Position numbers and translations under genes: made by a program
Part shown: positions 1-6,676 of the stretch, piece after piece
Layout: every line of letters starts with the position of its first letter
How positions within the stretch are numbered: position 1 is the stretch's first letter
Notes under the pieces: generated by a model
What the model was told of the DNA's origin: nothing
The model's database searches: none
The model's input: only the letters and a program-made list of their open reading frames with translations
Source: Chlorobiota bacterium
GTDB taxonomy: Bacteria; Bacteroidota; Bacteroidia; Flavobacteriales; Flavobacteriaceae
Length of the DNA: 7,277 nucleotides
NCBI GenBank assembly: GCA_013151975.1
Contig: JAADHG010000239.1
Coordinates: forward strand, 1-7,277
Direction: 5' to 3'

Positions 1-2
1 CT

Positions 3-10
3 TATATTTG
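3..10 (+). promoter_or_regulatory. Candidate -7 element of the tRNA-Leu promoter
   Basis: TATATTTG fits the Bacteroidota sigma-ABfr -7 consensus TAnnTTTG exactly and lies 23 bp before the first tRNA base. Transcription would start near 15-18. The matching -33 TTG element would fall left of the window, so only half of the promoter can be seen. Confidence 0.6.
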
Positions 11-12
11 CA

Positions 13-30
13 TCCCAATAATTATTGGGA
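13..30. repeat. 18-bp perfect palindrome in the tRNA leader
   Basis: TCCCAATAATTATTGGGA equals its own reverse complement. It starts 2 bp after the -7 element and ends 3 bp before the tRNA, so it covers the expected transcription start and leader. It could be an operator for a dimeric regulator, a leader structure near the 5' processing site, or chance. The sequence does not decide between these. Confidence 0.5.
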
Positions 31-33
31 TTT

Positions 34-115
34 GCGGGCGTGGTGGAATTGGTAGACACGCTAGACTTAGGATCTAGTGCCGCAAGGTGTGAGAGTTCGA
101 GTCTCTCCGCCCGTA
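34..115 (+). tRNA. tRNA-Leu (anticodon UAG)
   Basis: Complete class II tRNA with a long variable arm. The acceptor stem pairs 34-40 with 108-114, opening with a G-U pair; the discriminator base is A115, as expected for leucine. The anticodon stem pairs 61-65 with 73-77 around the loop CTTAGGA, giving anticodon TAG at 68-70, which reads CUA and probably other CUN codons. The variable arm at 78-90 has a GCAA loop. The T stem pairs 91-95 with 103-107 around TTCGAGT. The CCA end is not encoded, since CAA follows. It is a single gene with no other tRNA beside it in the window. Confidence 0.97.
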
Positions 116-119
116 CAAA
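100..119 (+). repeat. Direct repeat, copy 1 (tRNA 3' end)
   Basis: AGTCTCTCCGCCCGTACAAA covers the T-loop/T-stem 3' side, the acceptor 3' strand and four bases past the tRNA. It recurs without mismatch at 215-234. T-loop to 3' end is a usual attachment segment for tyrosine-recombinase elements. Confidence 0.8.
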
Positions 120-121
120 CT

Positions 122-152
122 AAAAGCTGAGATTTATGTCTTGGCTTTTTTT
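122..152 (+). terminator. Terminator of tRNA-Leu
   Basis: Stem 122-132 pairs with 139-149 (11 pairs, two of them G-U) around a 6-base loop. The right arm ends in a run of seven T (146-152). It starts 7 bp after the tRNA and fits an intrinsic terminator, weaker than the hairpin at 239-268. Confidence 0.65.
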
Positions 153-190
153 ATTCAAAACATTATATATTATTTAAGATAGACGAGAAG

Positions 191-214
191 TTTATCCTGA
201 GCGCAGCCGAAGGA
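191..214. repeat. GC-rich REP-like sequence
   Basis: The core at 196-213, read on the - strand as CCTTCGGCTGCGCTCAGG, is far richer in GC than its surroundings. From memory it resembles a family of short interspersed repeats (CCTTCGACTGCGCTCAGG type) common in intergenic regions of Flavobacteria. Pairing is imperfect (TCCT against AGGA at the ends). No transposase or other gene is attached. Other copies cannot be checked from this window. Confidence 0.4.
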
Positions 215-234
215 AGTCTCTCCGCCCGTACAAA
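215..234 (+). repeat. Direct repeat, copy 2 (duplicated tRNA-Leu 3' end)
   Basis: Exact 20-bp copy of 100-119, abutting the REP-like sequence. It lacks the rest of a tRNA, so it is not a second tRNA gene. The two copies start 115 bp apart and enclose the tRNA terminator and REP-like sequence. This layout fits a shrunken att-flanked insertion, or a local duplication during repeat insertion. Confidence 0.75.
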
Positions 235-238
235 TGCA

Positions 239-268
239 AAAAAGCCTCTCTATTTAGAGAGGCTTTTT
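239..268. terminator. Bidirectional terminator between tRNA-Leu and the operon
   Basis: Stem 239-251 pairs with 256-268 without mismatch (13 bp, GCCTCTCT core) around the loop ATTT, with A and T runs on the two sides, so it can end transcription from either strand. It lies 37 bp past the amylase stop and probably ends the - strand operon. It may also have been the original tRNA terminator before the 115-bp duplication. Confidence 0.85.
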
Positions 269-304
269 ATTACCCAGAATTTGCTATTAACATATTTTGC
301 CTCC

Positions 305-3169
305 TTAGAGCTTTACAAGTTTAGTGGCTTGTTGTTGTCCTGAGTTATTTGTTATTTTTAATATATAAAGGCTTTGGGATAAGTTTGAAATATTAAACGA
401 CTCTCCTTTAATGAAATTTCCTTTAAACGTTTTAATGAGTTTTCCTGTAATATCGAAAATTTTAATTTCGCTTACATCTTTATTGATTGAAAAAGCACTA
501 TTTACAGGATTAGGATAAACAACTAAATCTAAATTAGAAACTAAGTCTTTGGTTCCTAAAGTAACGCCTTGGTTCCCATAAATTCTAAACTCACCAGCTG
601 GAATACTAATAGGTGTTGCAACATTAGTAACATTTATAGATGTACTTCCTGTATTATCCATTAAATCGTACCAAGTTCCAGTATAAGGAAAGTTTGGAAC
701 TACATTCTGTGTAGTAACATCAAAATTTGCTAGAATAACCACGTTTTTTAAATTGGTTGAAGGTATTGTATTATCAAAAATGTAAATTTTAGGAGTAAGT
801 GTATTTGTGGTAATTGTATAATCACCTTCAAAAACAGCTTCAGTAGTTTTAAGTGAAATCAATCTTGACCAATCATTATAAATTTGATTTCTATTAGTAT
901 CAGCTAGCCAATTATTAGTCCATTGTGGCTGTGGTTTTGTGTCTAGTTTACAATCTGGATTGTTCACCGTTCCATTACTACATGTAAAAATGGAATTTTC
1001 CATACCAAGATCGGCAAAATGCCATATCATTTTAGGACCAGGAATAGTTAAAGATACTGCTCCTAAGGCACTCATTCTTGATAATGCGGTATTAAGATTC
1101 TTTACATTGTGTGCAGGATTAGATGTGTTTCCAAATTGTAAGTTCTTGTACATTAGCCTTTCTTCGTCATGACTTTCAGCATAACCAAGGAGTCGTTTTC
1201 CCATGAATCCATGTGCTAAATGTCCCATTCTACTTATGTCGTTATTTGAATTATAACCCATGGTTAACTGGTTGTATTGATCAGTCATTTTCCCCCATAG
1301 CATAATACCTTTGCCTTCTGCAAATCTGTAATTTGCCCATTCTGTTTCTTCTCCTGCATCACCTAAGTGCTCAAAAATCACATAATGAGTTGGGTCTAAA
1401 CTCCAAGAATAATCGGCATATTGTTTTAGTATGGCAACTCGATCTGCCTGATATGCGCCTGTACATGCAGTATCATTTGGGGTACAATTTTGTGTAAACC
1501 CTTTTGTTAAATCCCATCGGAAACCATCAATTTTAAATTCTTGAACCCAATGTTTTATAACACGTTGCGCATAATTTTGAGTTCTTGATTGTTGATGATT
1601 AAAATCATTACCTACACTAAAAGAATGGGTAGCTACTTGATTAAAGTATGGACTTTCTGAGCTAGGACCACCCCAACCGTCTCCATCGGGATCATCCATC
1701 CACATACGTACCATTGGGTTTCTACCAAAGGCTTGATTTAAAACAAGATCTAAAATTACAGCAATTCCATTTTGATGGCATAAATCGACAAATTCTTTAA
1801 ATTTATTTTCTGTTCCATAAAATTTATCTAATGCCATATGAAATGATGGGTTATATCCCCAACTTTCGTTGCCTTCAAACTCCATATTTGGCAGTAATTG
1901 AATGGCTGTTACATTTAAGTTTTTAAAATAATCTATACGGTCAATAAGGTCTTGATAAGTTCTATTTTGATCAAAATCACGTATAAGAACTTGGTAAATA
2001 ATTAAATCTTCCTTTTTAGGTTTTACGAAGTTAGTGACTTGCCAGTTGTACGGCGTTTGTCCAGTTTGAAGTACTGTAACTTCACGCTCTTGACCAGCTG
2101 GATATACTGGTAAGTTTGGATAAGATGAAGCAGGAATTCCGGGGTCATCAAAAGGCGATAACACTAAGGTTGAATAAGGATCTGCGGTTTTTACTAGTAT
2201 TGGAGAGTTAGCAACAGGTGTAAGCGCGCTAACCCAATATTGATAAGTATAATTAGTGCCTAGTGTTAATCCCGTAAGTTGTAACCAAAATTTGCCCGTC
2301 GTGCCATCTTTTTTCATGGCGTCGACAGCTGCAGGTTTCCAATTATTAAAACTTCCTGCAACATAAATAAAGTCTTTATTTGGTGCATCAAGGACTAAAG
2401 TAGCTTTAGTATTATCCGCATTATCATAGTTTATTCCATCTTCCAAACCAGCTGGCATACTTTGTGCAACGGTATTGTTTACTAAAATCACAAATGATTT
2501 TGTAATACTTGATCCTCCTTGAGTTACTACTAAATCACAATGCTGATTTTCGGTTAACCCAGTAAATAAAAAGCCATTATAAAATGTTGTATTGTTTTGA
2601 GTATGTATACTTGTCCCATTAGCAAACAATTCATAGTTTGCAGGGCCATTTGTGTTCTGAGCTAAAATTTGTGTGTTGCTGCCAGAATTTAACAGAATTA
2701 CGCCACTAGAATTAGGGTTAATCATAGTTACTTGAAAAGCACCAACATTAAAGAAAAAATCGGTACAACCATTATCTTTAAATTGTTGGCTACCATCTTC
2801 ATTTCTGAAAACCATACCCATTTTAGTAGCACTAGCTTCTTGTCCGGCTGTTAAATTGAAATACATATTAGGAGTAAGTGTAATGCTCCATGTACCATCA
2901 CCATTATCGGTCATTTGTCCGACACCATCATCTAGTCCCCAATTACCTACCACGTCAAATCCCCAAGGATCAGTATCGTCTCCAATTCCTAAATGCGCAT
3001 ATACTTTGGTAGGATTACTAAAACCGTTACAATCTGTAGCTACACTATTAGCATCAACAGTTATGGTTACGGGTAGATTTACTTCAATTGGATTTGGGCT
3101 GGTTGTTACTTGTGAAAAGCTATGATTAGCAATAAAAAAGGTTAAAATAAGTAAGGTAATTTTTTTCAT
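305..3169 (-). CDS. Secreted GH13 alpha-amylase with CBM-like modules and T9SS sorting domain
   Basis: A 954-residue extracellular alpha-glucan hydrolase, predicted to cut alpha-1,4 bonds in starch or glycogen. Residues 1-20 are a Sec signal peptide ending HSFSQ, with no lipobox cysteine. Residues about 24-147 form a beta-sandwich module common at the N terminus of Bacteroidota amylases; 148-232 look Ig-like; 240-340 are CBM48/E-set-like (VAGSFNNW at 270-277). The GH13 barrel runs about 386-780: region I DLVLNQ (474-479), region II GFRWD with nucleophile D553, acid/base E600 in YVIFEH, and region IV ESHDEE with H667 and D668. An all-beta C domain follows (about 785-867). Residues 883-954 are a Por/T9SS type A sorting domain with YPNP at 885-888. 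Q479 stands where most GH13 enzymes have His. It is the last gene of the operon, 101 bp after the SusE-like gene, and fills the role of SusG. Exact GH13 subfamily and product range cannot be told. Confidence 0.93.
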   Translation of the reverse strand: MKKITLLILTFFIANHSFSQVTTSPNPIEVNLPVTITVDANSVATDCNGFSNPTKVYAHLGIGDDTDPWGFDVVGNWGLDDGVGQMTDNGDGTWSITLTPNMYFNLTAGQEASATKMGMVFRNEDGSQQFKDNGCTDFFFNVGAFQVTMINPNSSGVILLNSGSNTQILAQNTNGPANYELFANGTSIHTQNNTTFYNGFLFTGLTENQHCDLVVTQGGSSITKSFVILVNNTVAQSMPAGLEDGINYDNADNTKATLVLDAPNKDFIYVAGSFNNWKPAAVDAMKKDGTTGKFWLQLTGLTLGTNYTYQYWVSALTPVANSPILVKTADPYSTLVLSPFDDPGIPASSYPNLPVYPAGQEREVTVLQTGQTPYNWQVTNFVKPKKEDLIIYQVLIRDFDQNRTYQDLIDRIDYFKNLNVTAIQLLPNMEFEGNESWGYNPSFHMALDKFYGTENKFKEFVDLCHQNGIAVILDLVLNQAFGRNPMVRMWMDDPDGDGWGGPSSESPYFNQVATHSFSVGNDFNHQQSRTQNYAQRVIKHWVQEFKIDGFRWDLTKGFTQNCTPNDTACTGAYQADRVAILKQYADYSWSLDPTHYVIFEHLGDAGEETEWANYRFAEGKGIMLWGKMTDQYNQLTMGYNSNNDISRMGHLAHGFMGKRLLGYAESHDEERLMYKNLQFGNTSNPAHNVKNLNTALSRMSALGAVSLTIPGPKMIWHFADLGMENSIFTCSNGTVNNPDCKLDTKPQPQWTNNWLADTNRNQIYNDWSRLISLKTTEAVFEGDYTITTNTLTPKIYIFDNTIPSTNLKNVVILANFDVTTQNVVPNFPYTGTWYDLMDNTGSTSINVTNVATPISIPAGEFRIYGNQGVTLGTKDLVSNLDLVVYPNPVNSAFSINKDVSEIKIFDITGKLIKTFKGNFIKGESFNISNLSQSLYILKITNNSGQQQATKLVKL

Positions 3170-3185
3170 AGTCTTATTTTTTTAG

Positions 3186-3193
3186 CAAAAGTA
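3186..3193 (-). promoter_or_regulatory. Candidate -7 promoter element of the amylase gene
   Basis: On the - strand this reads TACTTTTG, an exact TAnnTTTG match, 16 bp before the amylase ATG at 3169. It would give a leader of about 10 bases. No TTG is found at the usual -33 distance, so this is a half match. Its place just after a hairpin suggests the amylase could have its own transcript. Confidence 0.35.
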
Positions 3194-3214
3194 CTTGAGG
3201 TATAAAATAATTTT

Positions 3215-3249
3215 AAAAAGGATTGTTCAATTAAGACACAATCCTTTTT
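3215..3249 (-). terminator. Intergenic hairpin between SusE-like and amylase genes
   Basis: A perfect 12-bp stem (3215-3226 with 3238-3249, AAAAAGGATTGT type) encloses an 11-base loop. It lies 22 bp past the SusE-like stop. On the - strand the right arm ends in five T, followed by AAAATTATTTTA. It may be a full or partial terminator, or an RNA 3' end stabiliser, lowering amylase mRNA relative to the SusCDE genes. Confidence 0.65.
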
Positions 3250-3270
3250 GCATTGATATTTATCTAGTTA

Positions 3271-3585
3271 TCATTGTATAATAATGGTTTTATTAACCGT
3301 GTCGACTCGTAAGTAGTAATTCCCAGGTGTCCCGGTAAACAAGAAATTGTTATCCCCATCCATAGCATCTTCCAGATTCGCGTCTATAGTGTAGCCATCG
3401 TTTAAATAGAAAGGATAGTTTTGTCCTGATCCCCAATCGCCTTCTGTCAAAAAGAATCTGAATGCATCGTTGGTCAAATTGATGTACGCACTGTAGGCAT
3501 TATCAGTACAAGTAAACTCTATAGGTGTGTCCCAGCCCCAACCAGCATCAACTGCTCCAGCACCTACAACCCAAACAGAGCTACA
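3271..3585 (-). repeat. SusE-like binding repeat 3 (residues 390-493)
   Basis: The last of three in-frame repeats with a 336-bp period. Its segment 3351-3456 differs from repeat 2 (3687-3792) at only 4 of 106 positions, while its N-terminal coding part is more divergent. It has GWGWDTP where the others have GWGWGTP. Confidence 0.9.
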
Positions 3586-4752
3586 GTTTGGTAACTCTTG
3601 ACCTGGAGAGCCTAATGTAATGGTTTTGTTTACTGTGTCAACTGTTAGTAAATAATAGCCCGGTGTACCAATGAAGCGGAAATTATTATCCCCATCCATA
3701 GCATCTTCCAGATTCACGTCTATAGTGTAGCCATCGTTTGCATAGAAAGGATAGTTTTGTCCTGATCCCCAATCGCCTTCTGTTAAAAAGAAGCGAAATG
3801 CATCATTTACTAAATTAATATTAGCGCGATAAACACTGTCGGTACAACTAAATTCAATTGGAGTTCCCCAACCCCAACCAGCATCAACTGCTCCTGCTCC
3901 AACAACCCAAATAGGATCACAATTCCCAGGGCCAATTTCAGGTGCACCTAACATAATGGTCTTGTTTATTGTATCAACGATTAAAGAATACTCACCTGGA
4001 GTACCAATAAAACGAAAATTATTATCACCATCCATAGCATCTTCTAAATTTGAATCTATGGTATAACCATCATTTGCGTAAAATGGATAATTCTGTCCAG
4101 AGCCCCAATCTCCTTCTGTCAAAAAGAAGCGAAATGTATCATTTACTAAAGTAATATTGGCTTTATATACATCATCTGTACATAGGAATTCAATTGGAGT
4201 TCCCCAACCCCAACCGGCATCAACTGCTCCCGCTCCAACAACCCAAATAGACGGACAGTTTGGGCCTCCACCTGTACCTAAATCTTCTGGTAAAACAAGG
4301 GTTAGTGTTTGAACCGGTGAAAAAGCATCAGGACCAGAATTACCAACATAAGCTCTAATTCTAAAATAGACATCACCTATATTAGGTTCTTGTGAATTTG
4401 GATCGTTATCTAAACCAGCATCTGTAGAACTAAGTAAATTTCCAATAGTTACTGCTAATTCATTTTCAGTAGTAGTTCCTACAACTTCTGCATCGGTAAA
4501 GTCACCTAAAATAGATTTTTCTAAATCATAGTTTACAACTGTAGGCACGTCAAAGTCTGCATCATTCCATGTAAAGCGTTCTCCTAAATTTCCTGCAGTT
4601 ACTGGTGTTAAAACATATTCATCTAAAAAAGAATTAGTAAAAGCAAGTGCTTCAGGGGATTTGGCGATAAATTTTAAATTGTCCTCGTCTTCACAAGAAT
4701 AATATCCTAATGAAGTTATAATTAATAATACTAAAATTGTTATTTTTTTCAT
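3271..4752 (-). CDS. SusE-like surface lipoprotein with three tandem glucan-binding repeats
   Basis: A 493-residue outer-membrane lipoprotein expected to bind starch or maltodextrin at the cell surface; it has no catalytic motifs. The signal peptide ends SLGYYSC with lipidated C20, followed by EDED, an acidic stretch like the Bacteroidota surface-export signal. Residues about 36-155 match the SusE N-terminal domain (YVLTPVTA..ERFTWN, then YFRIRAYVG). Three repeats follow at 166-277, 278-389 and 390-493, each starting at a Cys and spaced exactly 112 residues. Each has IWVVGAGAVDAGWGW or a close variant, a second Cys 25 residues after the first (probable disulfide), FRFFLTEGDWGSGQNYPFY and LEDAMDGDNNF. 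The paired Trp residues (W181/W183 and equivalents) are likely sugar stackers. The start is 19 bp past the SusD-like stop, so the two are cotranscribed. SusE against SusF naming is arbitrary. Confidence 0.9.
   Translation of the reverse strand: MKKITILVLLIITSLGYYSCEDEDNLKFIAKSPEALAFTNSFLDEYVLTPVTAGNLGERFTWNDADFDVPTVVNYDLEKSILGDFTDAEVVGTTTENELAVTIGNLLSSTDAGLDNDPNSQEPNIGDVYFRIRAYVGNSGPDAFSPVQTLTLVLPEDLGTGGGPNCPSIWVVGAGAVDAGWGWGTPIEFLCTDDVYKANITLVNDTFRFFLTEGDWGSGQNYPFYANDGYTIDSNLEDAMDGDNNFRFIGTPGEYSLIVDTINKTIMLGAPEIGPGNCDPIWVVGAGAVDAGWGWGTPIEFSCTDSVYRANINLVNDAFRFFLTEGDWGSGQNYPFYANDGYTIDVNLEDAMDGDNNFRFIGTPGYYLLTVDTVNKTITLGSPGQELPNCSSVWVVGAGAVDAGWGWDTPIEFTCTDNAYSAYINLTNDAFRFFLTEGDWGSGQNYPFYLNDGYTIDANLEDAMDGDNNFLFTGTPGNYYLRVDTVNKTIIIQ
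3586..3921 (-). repeat. SusE-like binding repeat 2 (residues 278-389)
   Basis: The middle repeat. It is almost identical in DNA to repeat 3 over its central part, but to repeat 1 over 3851-3914 (2 differences in 64 bp against 4187-4250). This mosaic pattern points to gene conversion or unequal exchange inside the gene. Confidence 0.9.
3922..4257 (-). repeat. SusE-like binding repeat 1 (residues 166-277)
   Basis: The first repeat, preceded by a GTGGG linker at 159-163. Protein sequence is highly conserved with repeats 2 and 3, but in the central segment it differs from repeat 2 at about 20 of 106 bases, many of them synonymous, so it is the oldest split there. Confidence 0.9.
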
Positions 4753-4771
4753 TATTTCTATTTTTTAATTT

Positions 4772-6661
4772 TTAATACCCTGGATTTTGAGTAAGGTTAG
4801 AGTTTATGGATAAAACGTTAACAGGTAAAGGATAAATATTTCTAAATGGATCTACTGAAGATCCATTTGGGATATTACCTTTAAATGGCCATAAAAAGCT
4901 ACTTGTAGTAAAGTAATTGTAGCGTACTAAATCGGTACGTCTTTGACCTTCCCAATATAATTCTTTAGATCTTTCGTCTAAAACGAAATCTAAAGTTAAG
5001 TCACTACTGCTAATATTACCAGACGTGTTTCCATAAGCACGTTGTCTTAATTCATTTATTTTTGCTGCTGCTAATGATAAATCACCTCCGCCACCTCTAA
5101 GCGTAGCTTCTGCATAGTTTAAATAGATTTCTGCTAAACGAATCAAAGGTAAATCTGAATCTACAAAATTCCCAGTGGTATCGCTTCCAGCATTTCCGTT
5201 AGAATCTACATTTTTAAATTTAGTGACCGCATAACCTTCTTTAAACGGAGGGATGCTTGCTATTTCTAAATTTTGACCATCTGTGTGGAACATTCCTCTT
5301 TTATCACCCGAAGCAGAAACTACAGCATACGTTAAGTTGTCTAAATCTAGTGTAATAAAATATGCCCCATCACTAGCTATTGCTATATTGTCACCTCCTG
5401 GTTCTAAAGAACCGTCGGCTCCAGTATCACCAAAATTTTGACCCCAATCCTCATTAAACCTAAACTTGATTAATCCAGCAGTTAAATCGGCATAAAGTGC
5501 ATATTGATTAGTTCCTGTTTGATACATTTCCATATCTGGTCCATTCCAGCCATTAATGGTTGCATCTCCTACAAGACCCCAATCTGAAAGGGTTCCTAAT
5601 GCATTATTTAAAGCGTTAATATCTACTTCAAACTTGCTAGCAAGTTTTTTTGTAGTACGTAATCCAAACCAGCCACCATTAACTCCAAAATCGGCAGGGT
5701 TCATATTGCCTCCAATGGATGCATGTACTAAGAATGTTGTTCCTCCATAAGTTTGCGACTGTAAACCATCAAAATTAAGTGCGAAAATAAATTCGTTCTG
5801 AGCGCCATTAGTATTATTATCGGCTAAAAATAATTCATCATAAGCAGTGCCATTACCATTGGCATCATTCATATTAATACTGTACGATGAATTCATAACA
5901 TTACTCGAAAACGTTACAGCTTCAGTATATCTAGGTGTTCCTGTCCAAACTTCGGCATTTAGGTATAATCTAGATAATAATGCCCAAGCTGCTACTTGAT
6001 CTACTCGGCCATATTCGTTAGCACCGCTTGGCATTAATTGATCTTGAATTTCTAATAATTCGGATTCTATAAATGCAAATATTTCAGTTCTATTGCTTTG
6101 TTGTGGTAGCTCTGTAGAAATCTCAGTTGTTAATGGCACATTTGCGTATAAATCGATAAGGTTATAATAAGCATAAGCTCTTAAAAATCGTGCTTCTGCA
6201 ATAAATGTTTCCACTTCTGCACCTGTTAATGTACTTGCATTTTGTATAAATGAATTGGCAAAACTTACTTCTTGTGCCAAACGTGTGTACATGGCTTCGG
6301 TGAAATCATTTCCACTAGACCAAAACATACCATGTAAATCTGGTAAACCTGGGTCTCCCCAACCTACTACAGCATGGTCTGTAGTTAATTCATTAAGATT
6401 AAATAACATTCTTGAAAACTGTGAGAATCCTTCATCAATATCAGCAATATCAGGCTGTCCTGCTGGACCTTGTTGTCCTGTAAGTGCTAAAGAACTATAT
6501 AATTTTGCTAAAGCACCTTTAGCTACAGTTACATTTGCAAATACATCTTCTTGTGTAAAACTATCTGGATCAATGGGAGACTGATTTAAATCATCAGTAC
6601 AAGATGCCACAAAGAATATAATAGCTACACTAAAAATGATTTTTGAAATTTTATTTTTCAT
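4772..6661 (-). CDS. SusD-like glycan-binding lipoprotein with an inserted CBM-like module
   Basis: A 629-residue RagB/SusD-family outer-membrane lipoprotein that would cap the SusC transporter and bind alpha-glucan oligosaccharides. The signal peptide ends FFVASC with lipidated C21, then TDD. The N-terminal SusD part includes LNQSPIDPDSF, the helical TPR-like stretch EARFLRAYAYYNLIDLYANVP (155-175) and ALLSRLYLNAEVW (227-239). The C-terminal SusD part has GMFHTDGQ, YAVTKFKNV, LPLIRLAEIYLNYAEA (504-519), RSKELYWEGQRRTDLVRY and the closing YPLPVNVLSINSNLTQNPGY (610-629). Between SKFEVD and DKRGMF, normally nearly adjacent in the family, lie about 104 extra residues (348-451) resembling a SusE/SusF binding domain, making the protein about 100 residues longer than usual. 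It starts 15 bp after the SusC stop with no Shine-Dalgarno, as is normal in this phylum. The partner SusC is the gene just upstream. Confidence 0.93.
   Translation of the reverse strand: MKNKISKIIFSVAIIFFVASCTDDLNQSPIDPDSFTQEDVFANVTVAKGALAKLYSSLALTGQQGPAGQPDIADIDEGFSQFSRMLFNLNELTTDHAVVGWGDPGLPDLHGMFWSSGNDFTEAMYTRLAQEVSFANSFIQNASTLTGAEVETFIAEARFLRAYAYYNLIDLYANVPLTTEISTELPQQSNRTEIFAFIESELLEIQDQLMPSGANEYGRVDQVAAWALLSRLYLNAEVWTGTPRYTEAVTFSSNVMNSSYSINMNDANGNGTAYDELFLADNNTNGAQNEFIFALNFDGLQSQTYGGTTFLVHASIGGNMNPADFGVNGGWFGLRTTKKLASKFEVDINALNNALGTLSDWGLVGDATINGWNGPDMEMYQTGTNQYALYADLTAGLIKFRFNEDWGQNFGDTGADGSLEPGGDNIAIASDGAYFITLDLDNLTYAVVSASGDKRGMFHTDGQNLEIASIPPFKEGYAVTKFKNVDSNGNAGSDTTGNFVDSDLPLIRLAEIYLNYAEATLRGGGGDLSLAAAKINELRQRAYGNTSGNISSSDLTLDFVLDERSKELYWEGQRRTDLVRYNYFTTSSFLWPFKGNIPNGSSVDPFRNIYPLPVNVLSINSNLTQNPGY
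5309..5620 (-). other. SusE/SusF-like module embedded in the SusD-like protein (residues 348-451)
   Basis: The order of motifs matches the SusE repeats downstream: WGLVGDATINGWNGPDM (361-377), YALYADLTAGLIKFRFNEDW (387-406), LEPGGDNIAI (419-428), then GAYFITLDLDNLTYAVV (432-448). The SusE repeats show VGAGAVDAGW, then FRFFLTEGDWG, then DGDNNFRF and YSLIVDTINKTI in the same places. This suggests a common beta-sandwich fold with glucan-binding Trp residues. The boundaries are set by flanking SusD sequence (SKFEVD before, DKRGMF after) and may be off by several residues. DNA similarity to the SusE repeats is not evident, so it is not a recent copy. Confidence 0.7.
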
Positions 6662-6676
6662 TTTTCTGAATTTTTA

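Noticed and set aside
215..230. Second tRNA gene or tRNA pseudogene
   Set aside because: Only the last 16 bases of the tRNA are present; no anticodon arm, D arm or 5' acceptor strand precedes them.
939..1172. Open frame on the + strand
   Set aside because: It lies wholly inside the amylase gene in antisense and has no recognisable domain, leader or promoter; the opposite strand has clear GH13 motifs here.
2856..3125. Open frame on the + strand
   Set aside because: Antisense to the amylase signal peptide and N-terminal module; low-complexity Ser/Pro-rich translation, typical of a shadow frame.
3215..3249. Riboswitch before the amylase gene
   Set aside because: Only one simple hairpin is present; there is no conserved aptamer core, and the distance to the preceding stop fits a terminator better.
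3271..4257. CRISPR-like or non-coding tandem repeats
   Set aside because: The 336-bp period is an exact multiple of three, in frame, and codes for a conserved 112-residue domain.
5556..5750. Open frame on the + strand
   Set aside because: Antisense to the SusD-like gene, with no family resemblance.
6255..6584. Open frame on the + strand
   Set aside because: Antisense to conserved SusD N-terminal sequence, with no independent support.
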